Of a stretch of 64,000 nt of DNA, positions 36,225-44,268 are shown one piece after another (position 1 is the first letter of the stretch; each line of letters begins with the position of its first letter). Source of the stretch: Aestuariibacter sp. (GTDB taxonomy: Bacteria > Pseudomonadota > Gammaproteobacteria > Enterobacterales > Alteromonadaceae); NCBI GenBank assembly GCA_017794925.1, contig CP051238.1, forward strand, positions 4,451,021-4,515,020, written 5' to 3'. The notes under the pieces are model-generated. The model did no database searches. It had not been told where the DNA came from and worked only from the letters and a program-made list of their open reading frames with translations. The position numbers were made by a program, and so were the translations under genes.

Positions 36225-38156
36225 TTAATTCACGACAGGTGAAACGGCGGACTGCGATTGCGGGCTGCGCAGATCAGACAATACGCTATCATCTGGTTCG
36301 TCTGCATACAAAGCCGCAACGTCGTTGGCGCGCAATACCTGCACTTTTCGTTGATTAATAGAACGTTTATCTGACATCTCGCCGGTATCCATACTTGGCG
36401 GCGTGGTCAGTATACGGGCGCGCTCAATGCGGGTAGACGCGCCGCTGTGTTGTACGTTGTGTTCGTAAAGCGACTGGCGAATTCGAGCGATCACGCGAGG
36501 GTGCGCAGCCAGTTCTTCGGAGGTTGCATCCGGCATGCCGAATACCCGTTTCACGACGTCTTCGTTTAGCCAGATCAATAGCCCCAGATAGGGTTTGTCC
36601 TGACCGGTGATCACCACATCAAACACAAGGGGTGCTAATACACTTTGTAAATCGATTCGCAGCATACTGGTATGTACCCAAGTGCCGTTAAGCAGTTTGA
36701 AGTCTTCGCTTACCCGACCAGCAAACTGTAACCCTTTTTCAGGCTGTTCCGGATCGAGCCAGCGCACCGCATCTCCGGTATGAAAGAAACCTTCATTGTC
36801 GAACACCTGCTTATTCAGAGTCTCGGCCTGATAATACCCAGGCGTAATTTGCGGGCCTTTCACGCACAGTTCGTATTTATCGTCTTTCGGCACTAACTTC
36901 AAAAGCGTACCGGGAATAGGTAAACCAATGCTGCCCATTTCGGTCGTTGGCCAGTGCACAATGGTGGTCGCGGCGGCACTTTCGGTAGCGCCCAGTGCGG
37001 TGATCATACTAATGCGTTTACCGGTTTCCCGGATCGCCAGTTGCTGGAAGTGATCAAAGGTTTCCTGAGGCATATCGGACCCCCCATAGCTGCACCAGTC
37101 CATATGACGGAAAAACGCTTCCCGCAGCGCGTCGTCGCGCTCCATCGCATCCACCAGCAGGGCATATACAGCTGGCACGGTAGTATAGCAATTCAGCGGC
37201 ACGGTTTTAATGTTGTCGAGGGTTTTCTGGAACATACCCGGAACCGGTTTACCGTCGTCGATATACAATGTGCCACCACTTTTAATGACCCGGTGCACGT
37301 TTTGATTCCCACCGTACGTGTGGTGCCAGGGCATCCAGTCGAGCATGATCGGCGGGTTGTTTTCATCGTCAACGTCTATCACGGTGAGCAATGAAGCCTG
37401 CGTGGCGCACAAATTAGTGTGAGTATTCACTACACCTTTGGGTTCCCCGGTGGAGCCAGAGGTAAACAGAATTTTCGCAATATCGTCGCCTTGTATAGCC
37501 TGAATGGCGTCTGATACCTGCGAAGTCACAGCGGTGTTGGCCGCATCGGCAAACGATACCGCATAGATCCCTTCTGGCACTTCACCTTCAGCGTACAACA
37601 CCACACAATGTTCCAACGACAATGCTTTTAGCGCCCTGGCGTAATGGGTAATGTTTTGCACAAAAATCACCTGGGGCTCGAGCTTGGCAAAAATCGCTTT
37701 CAGCTTATTGAAGTCTTTCGACAGCAGTGAGTAATTAGGCGAGATGGGTGCAATGGGGCAACGGGCTTTCATTCCCGCCAGGTTTACCGCTGCATGCTCT
37801 AGTGTGTTGTGCGACAAGATCATCACATTGGCTTGAGGCTGGGTATTATCCAGAAACCATTGAGCCAATGCGTCGGTTTGCTTGTCGATGGCTTCGTAAG
37901 TAACGAAAGTCCAGTCTGACTCCTTTGGGCGAGCGGCATGGCTTGCTTGCTCGCCAAATGAATCAGCACGCATTTCAGCCATAAAACGTCGCTGCGGGTA
38001 CTTGGCAACCGTACGCTGGAACATATCAATCACATTGTGGTAGCTGCGTTGTGGTACGCGATCGCTGTCCACCAGTAGTGAACCATCGTCGCACCGCTGC
38101 ACATTCACACTGGGCGCTGCCCAGGGGTTTTCTTTGAAAGGCGGTAAATCAGTCAT
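36225..38156 (-). CDS. acyl-CoA ligase (AMP-forming), feruloyl-CoA synthetase-like
   Basis: About 643 residues, an ANL-superfamily ligase that activates a carboxylic acid with ATP and CoA. The P-loop reads LFTSGSTGEPKGVVNTHTN; the A5 and A7 regions ITALGATESAAATT and FHTGDAVRWLD are visible. Overall length and segments such as PIAPISPNYSLLSKD recall feruloyl-CoA synthetases more than fatty acyl-CoA synthetases. ATG 38156 (MTDLPPFKENPW) overlaps the SurE stop by eight bases; a 13-residue longer form with an upstream ATG would lie deep inside surE. The substrate is unverified. Confidence 0.88.
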   Translation of the reverse strand: MTDLPPFKENPWAAPSVNVQRCDDGSLLVDSDRVPQRSYHNVIDMFQRTVAKYPQRRFMAEMRADSFGEQASHAARPKESDWTFVTYEAIDKQTDALAQWFLDNTQPQANVMILSHNTLEHAAVNLAGMKARCPIAPISPNYSLLSKDFNKLKAIFAKLEPQVIFVQNITHYARALKALSLEHCVVLYAEGEVPEGIYAVSFADAANTAVTSQVSDAIQAIQGDDIAKILFTSGSTGEPKGVVNTHTNLCATQASLLTVIDVDDENNPPIMLDWMPWHHTYGGNQNVHRVIKSGGTLYIDDGKPVPGMFQKTLDNIKTVPLNCYTTVPAVYALLVDAMERDDALREAFFRHMDWCSYGGSDMPQETFDHFQQLAIRETGKRISMITALGATESAAATTIVHWPTTEMGSIGLPIPGTLLKLVPKDDKYELCVKGPQITPGYYQAETLNKQVFDNEGFFHTGDAVRWLDPEQPEKGLQFAGRVSEDFKLLNGTWVHTSMLRIDLQSVLAPLVFDVVITGQDKPYLGLLIWLNEDVVKRVFGMPDATSEELAAHPRVIARIRQSLYEHNVQHSGASTRIERARILTTPPSMDTGEMSDKRSINQRKVQVLRANDVAALYADEPDDSVLSDLRSPQSQSAVSPVVN

Positions 38157-38946
38157 AGAGCGTCTCTGTATTCGTGGTTTTAAACGCTGGCACAACGCGG
38201 GTGCCAGGCGGGTAGGGATTCGGTTGATTCAGGCACTGCACCGCAATGTGGTGTTTGCGCAATGTGCCAATGTCAGAAGTGTCAGCCGTGATAGGCCGGT
38301 AATCATGTTCAAACTCAAGCCAGTAATAGGCCCGGTTACGCGGGTCGTGGCGACAATCGGTAGTGACCCGCTTAATACTGCCTTCACTGCCTTCGCACCA
38401 GTCCACACCCTTTACTTGCTGCGGTGGTATGGCCGGAAAGTTAATGTTCACACACGGGGCTTTTTGCCACTTCACGGCCAGTAGCTCTCGAATAATGCTC
38501 GCCGCATAGGTTTTTGCAGTGTTCCAGTGTATTTGGTCAGCGCGTTTAAAGGCCTGACTGAGCCCAATGGCCGGCACGCCAAATTGTGCAGCCACTTTGG
38601 CAGCGCCCAGAGTACCTGAAAACCCCACGGCATCGCCCACGTTAGCCCCGCGATTAATACCGCTTAACACCACATCTACCGGTCCCGGCAGCAAGCTGTT
38701 TAGTCCCAGCAACACGCAATCAGCGGGGGTACCGTTTGCGCTAAACTGTCGCTCACCATGATCGGTAACCCGCAGCGGTGTATGCAACGACAACGACTGG
38801 GCCTGTCCGGAGCAATCCTGATTGGGGGCGACCACATACACTTCGCTTGCCAGTTCACTGGCTAATGTCTGTAAATGCGCGATGCCCTCGGCATCAATGC
38901 CATCGTCATTAGTAATCAGAATGCGTTGTAAAAGCGGCTGGCTCAT
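38149..38946 (-). CDS. SurE-like phosphatase / 5'-nucleotidase embedded in a catabolic operon
   Basis: A 265-residue SurE-family metal-dependent phosphomonoesterase. RILITNDDGIDAEG near residue 8 supplies the metal-binding Asp pair; VVLSGINRGANVGD and YSGTLGAA-like FSGTLGAAKVA follow as in the family. Housekeeping surE normally sits beside pcm and rpoS and acts on nucleoside monophosphates. Here it is locked between an SDR gene (ATGA overlap) and an acyl-CoA ligase (eight-base overlap), so it belongs to this operon. A role on a phosphorylated pathway intermediate is inference. The C-terminal half is longer and more charged than I expect of SurE, about 15 residues over the usual length. Confidence 0.88.
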   Translation of the reverse strand: MSQPLLQRILITNDDGIDAEGIAHLQTLASELASEVYVVAPNQDCSGQAQSLSLHTPLRVTDHGERQFSANGTPADCVLLGLNSLLPGPVDVVLSGINRGANVGDAVGFSGTLGAAKVAAQFGVPAIGLSQAFKRADQIHWNTAKTYAASIIRELLAVKWQKAPCVNINFPAIPPQQVKGVDWCEGSEGSIKRVTTDCRHDPRNRAYYWLEFEHDYRPITADTSDIGTLRKHHIAVQCLNQPNPYPPGTRVVPAFKTTNTETLYD

Positions 38947-39734
38947 ACTTTCATGCCCGGCAAATTCAGCGAGGCGGTGTTGCCGCCATCTACCGGTAGC
39001 GCTTGTCCGGTAATGTAACTGGAATCGCTACTGGCCAAAAAGGCAATCGCCGCAGCAACTTCGGCAGGCTGCCCTGCCCGTTTTAACTCACAACGTTCGC
39101 CCAACCGATGTTCAATGCCTTTTTCTCTGGCTAAGTCAAAGAAGGGGCTGGTCATGCCGGTTTCAATTAACCCCGGACACACGGCATTAACGCGAATGCC
39201 TTTGCTGGCTAAATCGCAGGCGGCGGTTTGGGTAAAATTAATCACCGCAGCTTTCGACGCACTGTAAGCATTGCCTCCCGCACCGGAGCGGATCCCAGCA
39301 ACCGAGGCGGTATTCACAATAGCCCCGCCCTCGGCCTGACCGGCCATAATGGCAGCCACCAGCGAGGTAAGTTTTACGCAGCCATACACGTTGACCGCCA
39401 TTACGCGCTGCCATTCCGCAATATCCTGTTCATCGGCAAGCTTTCTGCTGCTGACTACACCCGCGTTATTGCACAGCACGTCAAAGCGGCCGAACGTGGT
39501 GTGCGCTTCGTTTATCACCTGGGTGAGCTGAGCTTCGTCGGCAATGTCCACAACACTCGCCATCACTTTGGTTTTAGCGCTTAACCCCTGGGCGACGGTC
39601 TTTAAGTTTTCCTCGTTGCGATCCAATAACACCAGCCCGGCTATATCTTCCTCTGCCAGCCGCACAGCCGTGGCAGCGCCAATACCGCTGGCCGCTCCGG
39701 AGATCACAGCCACCTTGTTGGTAAATCTTCCCAT
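38943..39734 (-). CDS. short-chain dehydrogenase/reductase
   Basis: A 263-residue classical SDR. Coenzyme motif SGAASGIGAATA, NNAG at about 90, catalytic Tyr-Lys in NAYSASKAAVIN and PGLIETGMTS after it. It probably oxidises or reduces a hydroxyl or keto group with NAD(P). ATG 39734 (MGRFTNKVA) is preferred over one 21 bases upstream because GGAG lies nine bases before it. It is the first gene of the minus-strand operon and has an IclR-type palindrome about 48 bases upstream. Confidence 0.9.
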   Translation of the reverse strand: MGRFTNKVAVISGAASGIGAATAVRLAEEDIAGLVLLDRNEENLKTVAQGLSAKTKVMASVVDIADEAQLTQVINEAHTTFGRFDVLCNNAGVVSSRKLADEQDIAEWQRVMAVNVYGCVKLTSLVAAIMAGQAEGGAIVNTASVAGIRSGAGGNAYSASKAAVINFTQTAACDLASKGIRVNAVCPGLIETGMTSPFFDLAREKGIEHRLGERCELKRAGQPAEVAAAIAFLASSDSSYITGQALPVDGGNTASLNLPGMKV

Positions 39735-39781
39735 GGCACATCGCTCCGTTCTCAATATTTAATATTTTGAAAAATGCATGA

Positions 39782-39796
39782 TTGCACAATGTAAAT
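39782..39796. promoter_or_regulatory. IclR-type operator, copy 7 (minus-strand SDR/SurE/ligase operon)
   Basis: TTGCAC AAT GTAAAT, a degenerate copy. It lies 47 bases upstream of the SDR start in the divergent region. Confidence 0.45.
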
Positions 39797-39806
39797 GATT
39801 TGTTTA

Positions 39807-39821
39807 TTCTGCTATACGAAA
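39807..39821. promoter_or_regulatory. IclR-type operator, copy 8 (MaoC/SDR/kinase operon)
   Basis: TTCTGC TAT ACGAAA, a degenerate copy. It lies 23 bases upstream of the MaoC start, 10 bases from copy 7. Confidence 0.5.
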
Positions 39822-39844
39822 TTAAATACCGCAAGAAAAAATAA

Positions 39845-40297
39845 ATGATGAATTTTGAATCTGTCGACGCACTCGATAAACACGTTGGAAAATCACTGGG
39901 TGTAAGCTCTTGGTTTAGCCTTAGTCAGCAACAGGTCAACGCCTTTGCCGATACCACACTGGACTTTCAGGGTATTCACCTGAATACAGACGCAGCCAGA
40001 GCCTCCGGCTTTGACGCCCCTATTGCCCATGGTTATCTACTGTTGGCGCTGTTACCCCATCTCGCCGAGCAGGTGTATTCGGTAAACGGCATGTCCAGCA
40101 AAATCAATTACGGTCTCGACCGCTGCCGCTTCATTACTCCTGTGCCAACGGATGCCGAAATTCGTGCGTCATTCACCCTTGTTGAGGTATTGCACAAACC
40201 CAAAGGTATCCAAATAACCGTAGATGCCGAGTTGCAAATACGGGATCACGATAGGCCCGCTGTGGTTGCCCGCACACTGGCGTTGTTAATTCCATAA
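39845..40297 (+). CDS. MaoC-like (NodN-type) enoyl-CoA hydratase
   Basis: A 150-residue single hotdog domain of the MaoC/NodN branch. The active-site Asp and His appear as DFQGIHLN (the D-x4-H spacing of R-specific hydratases, with QG in place of NP), followed by the helix segment ARASGFDAPIAHGYL. It should add water to a trans-2-enoyl-CoA. It is the first gene of the plus-strand operon; either ATG 39845 or 39848 could be used. Confidence 0.85.
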   Translation: MMNFESVDALDKHVGKSLGVSSWFSLSQQQVNAFADTTLDFQGIHLNTDAARASGFDAPIAHGYLLLALLPHLAEQVYSVNGMSSKINYGLDRCRFITPVPTDAEIRASFTLVEVLHKPKGIQITVDAELQIRDHDRPAVVARTLALLIP

Positions 40298-40307
40298 GGA
40301 GGCTGTT

Positions 40308-41072
40308 ATGCAAAATTTATTTTCACTGAAAGATAAGGTGGCGCTGATCACCGGTTCAACTAAAGGCATTGGTCTGAGTATTGCCGAAACCTATGCCGCT
40401 GCCGGTGCAAAGGTAGTAATCTCCAGTCGCAAGGCGGAGGTGTGTGAAGCTGTGGCTAACGAGTTACGCGAAAAAGGTTTTGAGGCGATTGCCAAGCCTT
40501 GCCATATTGGCGACAAAGCGCAGTTGCAGGATCTGGTAGATACCACCCTTGCCACCTGGGGAAAAATTGATGTGCTGGTATGTAATGCTGCCACCAACCC
40601 CGTGTACGGGCCGCTGTCAGAGTTAACTGACGACGCCTGGGACAAAATCATGGATACCAATGTAAAAAGCACCTTCTGGCTATGCAACATGGTATTACCC
40701 GGCATGGCTGAAGCCGGTGGCGGTTCGGTGATTTTACTGTCGAGTATCGCAGCCATTAAAGGCAACGATAAAATTGGTTGCTACGGTATGTCAAAAGCGG
40801 CCGAAGCTGCGCTCACCCGCAACCTGGCTGTTGAGTGGGGGCCAAAAGGTATTCGCGTAAACGCCATTGCACCGGGCGTGGTAGTCACTGACTTTGCCAA
40901 AGCGCTGGTAGAAGACCCTAAACGCAAGGCGATTGTAGAAAACCAGACGCCACTTCGCCGACTCGGCCAGCCTATCGACATCGCGGGCGTTGCGCAGTTT
41001 CTGGCAACCGACGCCTCGGCCTACATGACGGGCCAGTATTTAGTCGCCGATGGCGGCACGACTATTTGTTAA
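40308..41072 (+). CDS. short-chain dehydrogenase/reductase
   Basis: A 254-residue classical SDR, FabG-like in overall form. TGSTKGIGLSIAETY binds coenzyme, VCNAAT replaces NNAG, and catalytic Tyr-Lys are in CYGMSKAAEAAL. It could act on 3- or 4-hydroxyacyl-CoA. It is flanked by strong RBS sequences (AAGGAGG) and spaced nine or ten bases from its neighbours, so it is cotranscribed with the MaoC and kinase genes. Confidence 0.9.
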   Translation: MQNLFSLKDKVALITGSTKGIGLSIAETYAAAGAKVVISSRKAEVCEAVANELREKGFEAIAKPCHIGDKAQLQDLVDTTLATWGKIDVLVCNAATNPVYGPLSELTDDAWDKIMDTNVKSTFWLCNMVLPGMAEAGGGSVILLSSIAAIKGNDKIGCYGMSKAAEAALTRNLAVEWGPKGIRVNAIAPGVVVTDFAKALVEDPKRKAIVENQTPLRRLGQPIDIAGVAQFLATDASAYMTGQYLVADGGTTIC

Positions 41073-41081
41073 GGAGGCATT

Positions 41082-42149
41082 ATGAGTGCTCATGAAGCCA
41101 CCTTAGTCGATGTGCTGGCTGCCCATGCTTTTGACGAGTCGGCATTGAAAGCCTATTTGCAAACGACGCTTAATCAGACGTTTTCTACCTTCTCGATTCA
41201 GCAGTTTCAGGGCGGGCAATCCAACCCGACCTTCAAAGTCATTGCCGACGATCACCAATGGGTGCTGCGTAAAAAGCCTGCAGGAAAGCTGCTGCCGTCT
41301 GCCCATCAGATCAACCGGGAATACCGTGTAATGGCGGCGCTAGCTAATACGCCTGTACCGGTGCCTACCATGATTTGCTACTGCGACGATCAAAGCATTA
41401 TTGGTACCGAGTTCTATGTCATGGACTATGTGCCGGGACTGCTGATCGAACATCCGGCCTGCGAAGGGTTGTCGGCGTCTGACACACAACATATATACGC
41501 CAGTATGGCCGACACACTGGCCGCTCTGCACAATGTTGGTATTGCCAGTGTTGGCCTTGATGATTACGCAAGAGGCGGTGATTATTACGGGCGCCAAATT
41601 AAGCGCTGGAGCGAACAATACCGCCAGTCTTGTGAACCACCAGCAGGCGGCGGAGAAGGTGCCAGAGCCATGCAGTATTTGATGGCGTATCTGCCCGACA
41701 ACATCCCCGCCGATACCAGCACTTGCTTAGTACACGGTGACTTTCGGATTGGTAACCTATTGTTTAACCGCGACAGCAAAGACGTGGCTGCCGTGCTGGA
41801 CTGGGAGCTCTCCACCTTAGGGCACCCGCTGGCAGATTTGGCGTATTGCTGTATTCCCTACCACCTGCCACAAGACGACACCGGCACAAAAGGCTTGGTG
41901 GGTATAGACCTTGAAGCGCGCGGTATTCCTACTGAAGCTGAATTTATCCAACGCTACTGCAATAGCACAGGTCGTGACAACATTGAACAGTGGCCCTTCT
42001 ATGTGGCGTTTTCCATGTTCCGGCTGGCTGCCATTTTACAAGGCGTGTACGCCAGAGCCATTCAGGGTAACGCCAGCTCCGCCAACGCTCTGACGGTAGG
42101 CGCACGAGCCGCACTACTGGCCACAACAGCTGCAAAGTTGGTGAGTTAA
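41082..42149 (+). CDS. APH-like phosphotransferase (putative acyl-CoA hydroxyl kinase)
   Basis: A 355-residue aminoglycoside-phosphotransferase-fold kinase. The nucleotide loop is FQGGQSNPT (42-50), followed by Lys64 or Lys65 (VLRKKPAGKL), Glu80, the catalytic loop VHGDFRIGN with Asp220 and Asn225, and the metal Asp240 (AVLDWELSTLGHPLADLAY). The WELSTLGHPLADLA form marks the branch fused to acyl-CoA dehydrogenase in ACAD10/11 and used in bacterial levulinate catabolism, rather than antibiotic resistance. With the ACAD10/11-like enzyme at 10272 it could phosphorylate a 4-hydroxyacyl-CoA so that the phosphate can be eliminated. A strong RBS (AAGGAGG) precedes the ATG. It ends the operon. Confidence 0.88.
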   Translation: MSAHEATLVDVLAAHAFDESALKAYLQTTLNQTFSTFSIQQFQGGQSNPTFKVIADDHQWVLRKKPAGKLLPSAHQINREYRVMAALANTPVPVPTMICYCDDQSIIGTEFYVMDYVPGLLIEHPACEGLSASDTQHIYASMADTLAALHNVGIASVGLDDYARGGDYYGRQIKRWSEQYRQSCEPPAGGGEGARAMQYLMAYLPDNIPADTSTCLVHGDFRIGNLLFNRDSKDVAAVLDWELSTLGHPLADLAYCCIPYHLPQDDTGTKGLVGIDLEARGIPTEAEFIQRYCNSTGRDNIEQWPFYVAFSMFRLAAILQGVYARAIQGNASSANALTVGARAALLATTAAKLVS

Positions 42150-42182
42150 GATACACTATGCGTATTCCCTAATACGCTAGTT

Positions 42183-42220
42183 ACTGTCAGCCTTGAAACG
42201 CTATATAGCGTCGTCCCTGA
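42183..42220. repeat. REP-like hairpin, copy 1 (degenerate)
   Basis: CCTTGAAACGCTATATAGCG, then TCGTCCCTGA, contains the perfect palindrome ACGCTATATAGCGT (42198-42211) and the GTCCCTGA edge found in the other copies. Confidence 0.45.
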
Positions 42221-42236
42221 AACTCCTTCACTGTCA

Positions 42237-42264
42237 TCCCTGAAACGCGTAGCGTTATCAGGGA
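42237..42264. repeat. REP-like hairpin, copy 2
   Basis: A 28-base imperfect palindrome with arms TCCCTGA / TCAGGGA and an inner ACGC / GCGT stem. Confidence 0.65.
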
Positions 42265-42353
42265 TCTTAGGACTTCATTCTACACCAGCCCGGCAAGGCT
42301 AATTACTGCCATACTGAATCACCATTTACCGTCGCCTTTGTATCTTATTTCCC

Positions 42354-42386
42354 GTCGTCCCTGAAACGCGCAGCGTTGTCTGGGAC
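42354..42386. repeat. REP-like hairpin, copy 3
   Basis: Same core as copy 2 (CCCTGAAACGCG...AGCGTT) with a right arm changed to TGGGAC and the flanking GTCGTCC. It lies just downstream of the SDR stop at 42413. The rest of the 263-base gap 42150-42412 shows no gene. Confidence 0.65.
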
Positions 42387-42412
42387 CTTAGCAACGGATA
42401 CAACATTCCTCA

Positions 42413-43156
42413 TTAAAACTCTTGCACGGTAGGGCGTAACACAATTTCATTGATATCCACATCACGTGGTTGCTCAATGGCGTAAGCAATCGCTCTGGCA
42501 ACTGAATCTGCAGGGATAGCTTGTTTGTAGAAATCCACCACGAAGTCAGAACTTGCCTGATGAGAAGAGCCGTATTTTAACTCAGAGTCTACGGCCCCCG
42601 GTTCAATCGACGTGGTACGAATGTTTCCGCCAACCTCATGGCGAAGCCCTTCGGATATAGCACGAACAGCAAATTTAGTTCCGCTGTAAACGGTTCCGCC
42701 AGGGCTGAATACTTTTAAGCCAGCAACTGAAGAAATATTAATAAAATGGCCTGATTGCTGATCTTCAAATACAGGTAACGCAGCGGCGATCCCGTTGAGT
42801 ACACCTTTGATATTAATGTCGATCATGCTATTCCATTCATCCACTTTCAGCTCTTGTACGGGAGCGATAGACATCAATCCGGCGTTATTTATAATAACGT
42901 CCAGTTTGCCGTAAGTTTGAACCGCCAAATCCACCAAATCCTTCACGCTTTCTAACGACGTAACGTCCATTGTGTTGAAAGTCGCTTCACCACCTGCGCG
43001 CCGAATATCTGCACAGATTGCTTTTAGCTTTTCTGTTCGTCTGGCACCCAGTACCACCTTTGCGCCCCGGCTCGCCATATGACGAGCAGTAGCTTCCCCT
43101 AAACCACTGCTGGCACCTGTAATAACTACTACTTTACCTTGAATTGAATCACTCAT
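42413..43156 (-). CDS. short-chain dehydrogenase/reductase, LysR-linked
   Basis: A 247-residue classical SDR. TGASSGLGEATARHM binds the coenzyme, NNAG is at about 85, and catalytic Tyr-Lys lie in TVYSGTKFAVRA. ATG 43156 (MSDSIQGKVV) is preferred over one 30 bases upstream because GGAGA lies five bases before it. It is divergent from a LysR gene 114 bases away, which is the usual arrangement for a regulator and its target. It is bracketed with that LysR by oppositely oriented REP-like hairpins. Substrate unknown. Confidence 0.9.
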   Translation of the reverse strand: MSDSIQGKVVVITGASSGLGEATARHMASRGAKVVLGARRTEKLKAICADIRRAGGEATFNTMDVTSLESVKDLVDLAVQTYGKLDVIINNAGLMSIAPVQELKVDEWNSMIDINIKGVLNGIAAALPVFEDQQSGHFINISSVAGLKVFSPGGTVYSGTKFAVRAISEGLRHEVGGNIRTTSIEPGAVDSELKYGSSHQASSDFVVDFYKQAIPADSVARAIAYAIEQPRDVDINEIVLRPTVQEF

Positions 43157-43270
43157 ATCTGTCTCCAAATAAATTGCCAAATGCACGATGCAGACAAATT
43201 ATCTGTCATGGCTGTATTCCAGAATATGAATTTGATATGCTTTCAGAATTCCAAAAAAAGGAATAAATAA

Positions 43271-44170
43271 ATGAATAACAAACTGGAAATGCTTCGAATT
43301 TTTAGTGTTGCCGCAGAAAATCTGAGCTTCAAAGAGACAGCTGTAAAATTAAGTATTTCGCCTCAAGCTGTAACCCGTGCGATAAAGGAGCTCGAAAGCT
43401 TGCAGGGTGAATTACTGTTCCACCGGAATACGCGCCACATGCAACTAACTCACTTTGGGCACCGCCTCTTCGATAAAGCAAAACCACTGCTCAAAGAATT
43501 TGATGCTTTATTTAAGCGCAACGCCGCAGAGGCAAATGAGGGGCTTTCCGGAAAAGTCAGAATTGCTGCCCCACTTGGTTTTGGGCGCTCGGTTGTTACT
43601 CCAATTGTGGTGAAATTACTGAAAAAATATCCTGACATTAATATTGAACTCATACTCAGTGACAAGCGTGCAGATGTGGTTGAAGAACGCATCGACATTG
43701 GATTGCGGATTGGCTTTATTCGTGACAATCGCTTCATCGTTAAGAAAATCGGACAAATAGAATTCTTTGTTGTGGCAGCGCCGGAACTCATTCAACAACA
43801 AGGAAGCCCCCAAACCCCCGCCGATTTACACAACCTTCCCACTTCATCGGTATTAGACCCCGGCACAGGTAGAACATGGCCCTGGTATTTTAAATCGGCC
43901 AACGAACTGCATTCTTTCAACTCTCGCATTGTATTTGACGATGCAGAAGCGGAGTTCAAAGCCGCATTGGATGGACTGGTCTTTGCCCAGGTTCCCAGCT
44001 TCCTAGCCAATAAAGAACTGAACAATAAAACATTGGTGCGGGTCCTTAAGGAATATGATCCGGAGCCCTGGACATTGTTTATTTACAGGCCACAAAGAGG
44101 ACCGGTCCCCAAGCGAGTTCGAGTAATATTTGATGAATTGGTTAGCAACATTTCGAATAGTGGTATATGA
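43271..44170 (+). CDS. LysR family transcriptional regulator
   Basis: A 299-residue LysR-type regulator of the AaeR/CrgA-like group. The N-terminal helix-turn-helix is ENLSFKETAVKLSISPQAVT, followed by RAIKELESLQGELLFHRNTR; the effector domain begins near 90 (GKVRIAAPLGFGRSV). It probably controls the divergent SDR at 42413-43156 in response to a small ligand. Confidence 0.92.
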   Translation: MNNKLEMLRIFSVAAENLSFKETAVKLSISPQAVTRAIKELESLQGELLFHRNTRHMQLTHFGHRLFDKAKPLLKEFDALFKRNAAEANEGLSGKVRIAAPLGFGRSVVTPIVVKLLKKYPDINIELILSDKRADVVEERIDIGLRIGFIRDNRFIVKKIGQIEFFVVAAPELIQQQGSPQTPADLHNLPTSSVLDPGTGRTWPWYFKSANELHSFNSRIVFDDAEAEFKAALDGLVFAQVPSFLANKELNNKTLVRVLKEYDPEPWTLFIYRPQRGPVPKRVRVIFDELVSNISNSGI

Positions 44171-44268
44171 GTGTATGGCTGCATTTTTGTTTTAAATATC
44201 GTCATGCTTTACCTGCAAAGCCATTCGCGAACGACAAATTATTTTCGTGTGTCTGCTTTTTTAAGAGT

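Noticed and set aside
41082-42149. Antibiotic-resistance aminoglycoside phosphotransferase
   Set aside because: The fold is shared, but the metal-loop sequence and the operon with MaoC and SDR point to the acyl-CoA-linked branch.
42153-42167. ATACAC TAT GCGTAT just after the kinase stop as an IclR-type site
   Set aside because: Core matches CACTATGCG but both outer arms deviate and it is not upstream of any pathway gene.
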